This document shows positions 3,240 through 5,193 of a stretch of 5,193 nt of DNA, piece after piece; the stretch's first letter is position 1, and the number at the start of each line of letters is the position of its first letter. Location: assembly GCA_021741795.1 (NCBI GenBank), contig JAIOXC010000108.1:1-5193 (forward strand), given 5' to 3'. This stretch comes from Ilumatobacteraceae bacterium. Lineage in GTDB: Bacteria > Actinomycetota > Acidimicrobiia > Acidimicrobiales > Ilumatobacteraceae. The notes under the pieces are model-generated. The model was given only the letters and a program-made list of their open reading frames with translations, had not been told where the DNA came from and ran no database searches. The position numbers and the translations under genes were made by a program.

Positions 3240-5193
3240 TTAAGCGGCAACCATGCTCACCGACTTGCGTCGCGAGAACATGATGGAGATAACGAGGATT
3301 ACAAGTGCAACACCAGCAATCGAGAGGCGTACGCCGTCGTTGTCTTGGTATTTGATGATTGCTGGCAATGTCAACAACGCAACAAGGTTCATCACCTTGA
3401 TCAACGGGTTGAGTGCAGGACCAGCAGTGTCCTTGAATGGATCGCCAACAGTGTCACCGATAACTGCAGCCTTGTGTGCTGCTGAACCCTTGCCACCGTG
3501 GTGACCGTCTTCGATGTACTTCTTGGCGTTGTCCCATGCTCCACCAGCGTTGCTCAAGTAGTTGGCCATCAACTGACCAGTGAGAATTACGCCGGCCAAG
3601 AATGCTCCGAGTGCTGCATAACCGATACCGAAACCAACGATGACCGGTGTGAGTACTGCGAGCAGTGCTGGGGTGGTGAGCTCACGCAACGACGCTGCGG
3701 TGCAGATGTCGATGACTGGGCCGTAGTCCGGTTGCTTTGTGCCGGCCATGATGCCGCCGTCAGCAAACTGGCTGCGCACTTCTTGCACAACAACACCAGC
3801 TGTGCGACCAACTGCACGAATTGCGAGTGCCGAGAACATGAAAGCAATTGATCCACCAATGAGCAGGCCAATAAATGTCTTCACGTCTGAAACGTTGATC
3901 TGTGTTTCTGGTGCATTGAAGATTGCATCGCCCACAAGACCAAGCTTGAGTTCGCCAGCAATTGTTTCGATGTACGAGGCAAACAACGCAACTGCGGCAA
4001 TAACTGCCGAGCCGATTGCAAAGCCCTTCGTAACAGCCTTTGTGGTGTTGCCCACTGCGTCGAGGCTGACCAAGATCTTGCCGGTCTCGCCGTGCAACTC
4101 GCCAGCCATTTCCGCAATGCCAGCGGCGTTGTCAGATACGGGACCAAACGTGTCTTCCGAAACGATGACACCAGTTGTTGCAAGCATTCCCATGCCGCAG
4201 AGCGCAACGAGATAGAGCGAGAACTGAATGCTTCCGCCACCCATCCAGATGGTTGCACCAAGAGCAACTGCGATGCACAAGATTGCGTACACCGATGACT
4301 CGAGGCCAGATGCGGTACCTGCAAGCACAACAGTTGCTGGGCCTGTTTCTGTTGATTCTGCAATTTCTTTTACCGGACCGTATTCGGTTCCTGTGAAGTA
4401 CTCGGTGAGTCGGCTCAACACTTGAGCAAGGATCAAACCAACAAGTACTGCACCAAACAAGCGAAATCCAATGTTCGACATTGTGACTTCGTTTTCACCA
4501 AACTGAACCGAACCTACGTCGGGGTTGCCTACGTAATAGAACGAAAGGAAGAACGTACCAATAACGGTGATGATTCCTGCTGTGAGGAAGCCACGGTTGA
4601 TTGGCTTCAGTGCATTCATTTCACCCTCTTTTGCACGAACAGCAAATACGCCAGCGATGGATGCAATAACGCCGATGGCGCGCGCTGCGAGTGGGAAGAC
4701 CAAGCCAAGTGCCGGGTTGAGGCCAACAGCATTGAACGCTGCAACACCCAAGATGATAGAGGCAACGAGTGTTACTTCGTAGCTCTCAAACAAGTCGGCT
4801 GCCATACCTGCACAGTCACCTACGTTGTCACCTACGTTGTCAGCAATTGTTGCTGGGTTACGTGGATCGTCTTCTGGAATTCCTGCTTCAACTTTGCCCA
4901 CCAAGTCGGCGCCTACGTCAGCTGCCTTGGTGAAGATGCCACCACCAACGCGGAGGAACAATGCGAGGAGTGATCCACCGAAGCCAAAACCGATCAACAT
5001 TGCTGATGATGTGTTTTGGAACAATGCGATGATCACGGTTGCACCGAGCAAACCAAGACCAACGGTGAACATACCTGCAACGCCACCGGTGCGGAATGCA
5101 ACTTGTAGTGCATCCTTCATCGATCCGCGTCGTGCTGCTGCCGCTGTGCGCACATTGCCGCGCGTTGCAAGTGTCATACCGATGTAACCGGTG
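3240..5193 (-). CDS. hppA: K+-independent proton-pumping membrane pyrophosphatase (EC 7.1.3.1), N-terminus missing
   Basis: Integral membrane enzyme that couples cytoplasmic pyrophosphate hydrolysis to proton export. The gene runs off the right edge: the frame continues upstream of the ATG at 5177 as TGYIG, matching the internal family block, so that ATG is not the start and the first transmembrane part is missing. About 650 residues are visible. Numbered from the ATG at 5177, the first substrate/Mg site is DVGADLVGKVE (87-97) and DDPRNPATIADNVGDNVGD (103-121), followed by ADLFESYE (127-134). GNTTKAVTKG (376-385) has Lys380 and Thr383, the signature of K+-independent enzymes (K+-dependent ones have Ala and Gly/Ala). 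The second catalytic block is GGKGSAAHKAA (561-571) with GDTVGDPFKDTAGPALN (574-590). Many hydrophobic helices separate these, and the C-terminus is a short basic tail (SRRKS). All catalytic acidic residues in view are intact. H+ rather than Na+ transport follows from the K+-independent subclass (known). It probably heads a transcript that includes the SCP2 gene. Confidence 0.98.
   Translation of the reverse strand, partial: TGYIGMTLATRGNVRTAAAARRGSMKDALQVAFRTGGVAGMFTVGLGLLGATVIIALFQNTSSAMLIGFGFGGSLLALFLRVGGGIFTKAADVGADLVGKVEAGIPEDDPRNPATIADNVGDNVGDCAGMAADLFESYEVTLVASIILGVAAFNAVGLNPALGLVFPLAARAIGVIASIAGVFAVRAKEGEMNALKPINRGFLTAGIITVIGTFFLSFYYVGNPDVGSVQFGENEVTMSNIGFRLFGAVLVGLILAQVLSRLTEYFTGTEYGPVKEIAESTETGPATVVLAGTASGLESSVYAILCIAVALGATIWMGGGSIQFSLYLVALCGMGMLATTGVIVSEDTFGPVSDNAAGIAEMAGELHGETGKILVSLDAVGNTTKAVTKGFAIGSAVIAAVALFASYIETIAGELKLGLVGDAIFNAPETQINVSDVKTFIGLLIGGSIAFMFSALAIRAVGRTAGVVVQEVRSQFADGGIMAGTKQPDYGPVIDICTAASLRELTTPALLAVLTPVIVGFGIGYAALGAFLAGVILTGQLMANYLSNAGGAWDNAKKYIEDGHHGGKGSAAHKAAVIGDTVGDPFKDTAGPALNPLIKVMNLVALLTLPAIIKYQDNDGVRLSIAGVALVILVISIMFSRRKSVSMVAA

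Noticed and set aside
4813..4847. Tandem repeat of cctacgttgtca in the plus-strand sequence
   Set aside because: It encodes the conserved DNVGDNVGD catalytic motif of the pyrophosphatase, which fully explains the repetition.
4422..4973. Long plus-strand open frame of 183 codons rich in Cys
   Set aside because: Antisense to hppA, with composition typical of a shadow frame and no ribosome site or motif.
5175..5177. ATG at 5177 as the hppA start
   Set aside because: The frame is open to the window edge and the upstream residues TGYIG continue a family block, so this Met is internal.

Overview
The window reads as chromosomal DNA from a Gram-positive actinobacterium, and the class Acidimicrobiia or a relative is my best guess. 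The pointers are an SCP2-type protein beside a membrane pyrophosphatase, a two-domain Nfu protein, and an apparent leaderless or SD-less start. This taxonomic call comes from family resemblance and was not tested by any search. Base composition is moderate for an actinobacterium. I see no mobile element, CRISPR array, tRNA or rRNA. Coding density is very high: six genes fill the window and no gap exceeds about 125 bases.

Layout, right to left along the minus strand. A membrane-bound proton-pumping pyrophosphatase (hppA) runs in from beyond the right edge and ends at 3240. A small SCP2-like protein (3211-2813) follows 28 bases later, probably on the same transcript. The only plus-strand gene is an NfuA-type Fe-S carrier (2174-2794, or from GTG 2156). 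It converges on the SCP2 gene across an 18-base gap that holds a perfect 16-base palindrome, and it diverges from a cation diffusion facilitator gene (minus, 2098-1190). The divergent gap has overlapping, near-palindromic -10-like sequences serving both directions.

Downstream of the transporter gene, still on the minus strand, lies a thiamine salvage unit. It starts with a TPP riboswitch (1158-1070), followed by thiamine pyrophosphokinase (1064-408) and then, after a single base, the gene for a thiamine-binding lipoprotein of an ABC importer (406 to the left edge, truncated). The permease and ATPase genes would be expected just off the left edge. The unit would import thiamine, convert it directly to TPP, and shut down when TPP binds the leader. 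The aptamer's last P4 strand contains the Shine-Dalgarno bases of the kinase gene, so ligand binding should hide the ribosome site directly.

The most unusual element is this riboswitch. It matches the TPP consensus closely, but the segment between P4 and P5 that normally reads CCUG-AU-CUGG is contracted to CCUG-CUGG. Other points of interest are the non-canonical fifth-helix metal site of the CDF protein, the GNTTKA signature marking the pyrophosphatase as K+-independent, a perfect 10-bp hairpin inside the CDF gene just ahead of the riboswitch, and the bidirectional promoter. I found no clearly new multi-gene system here.
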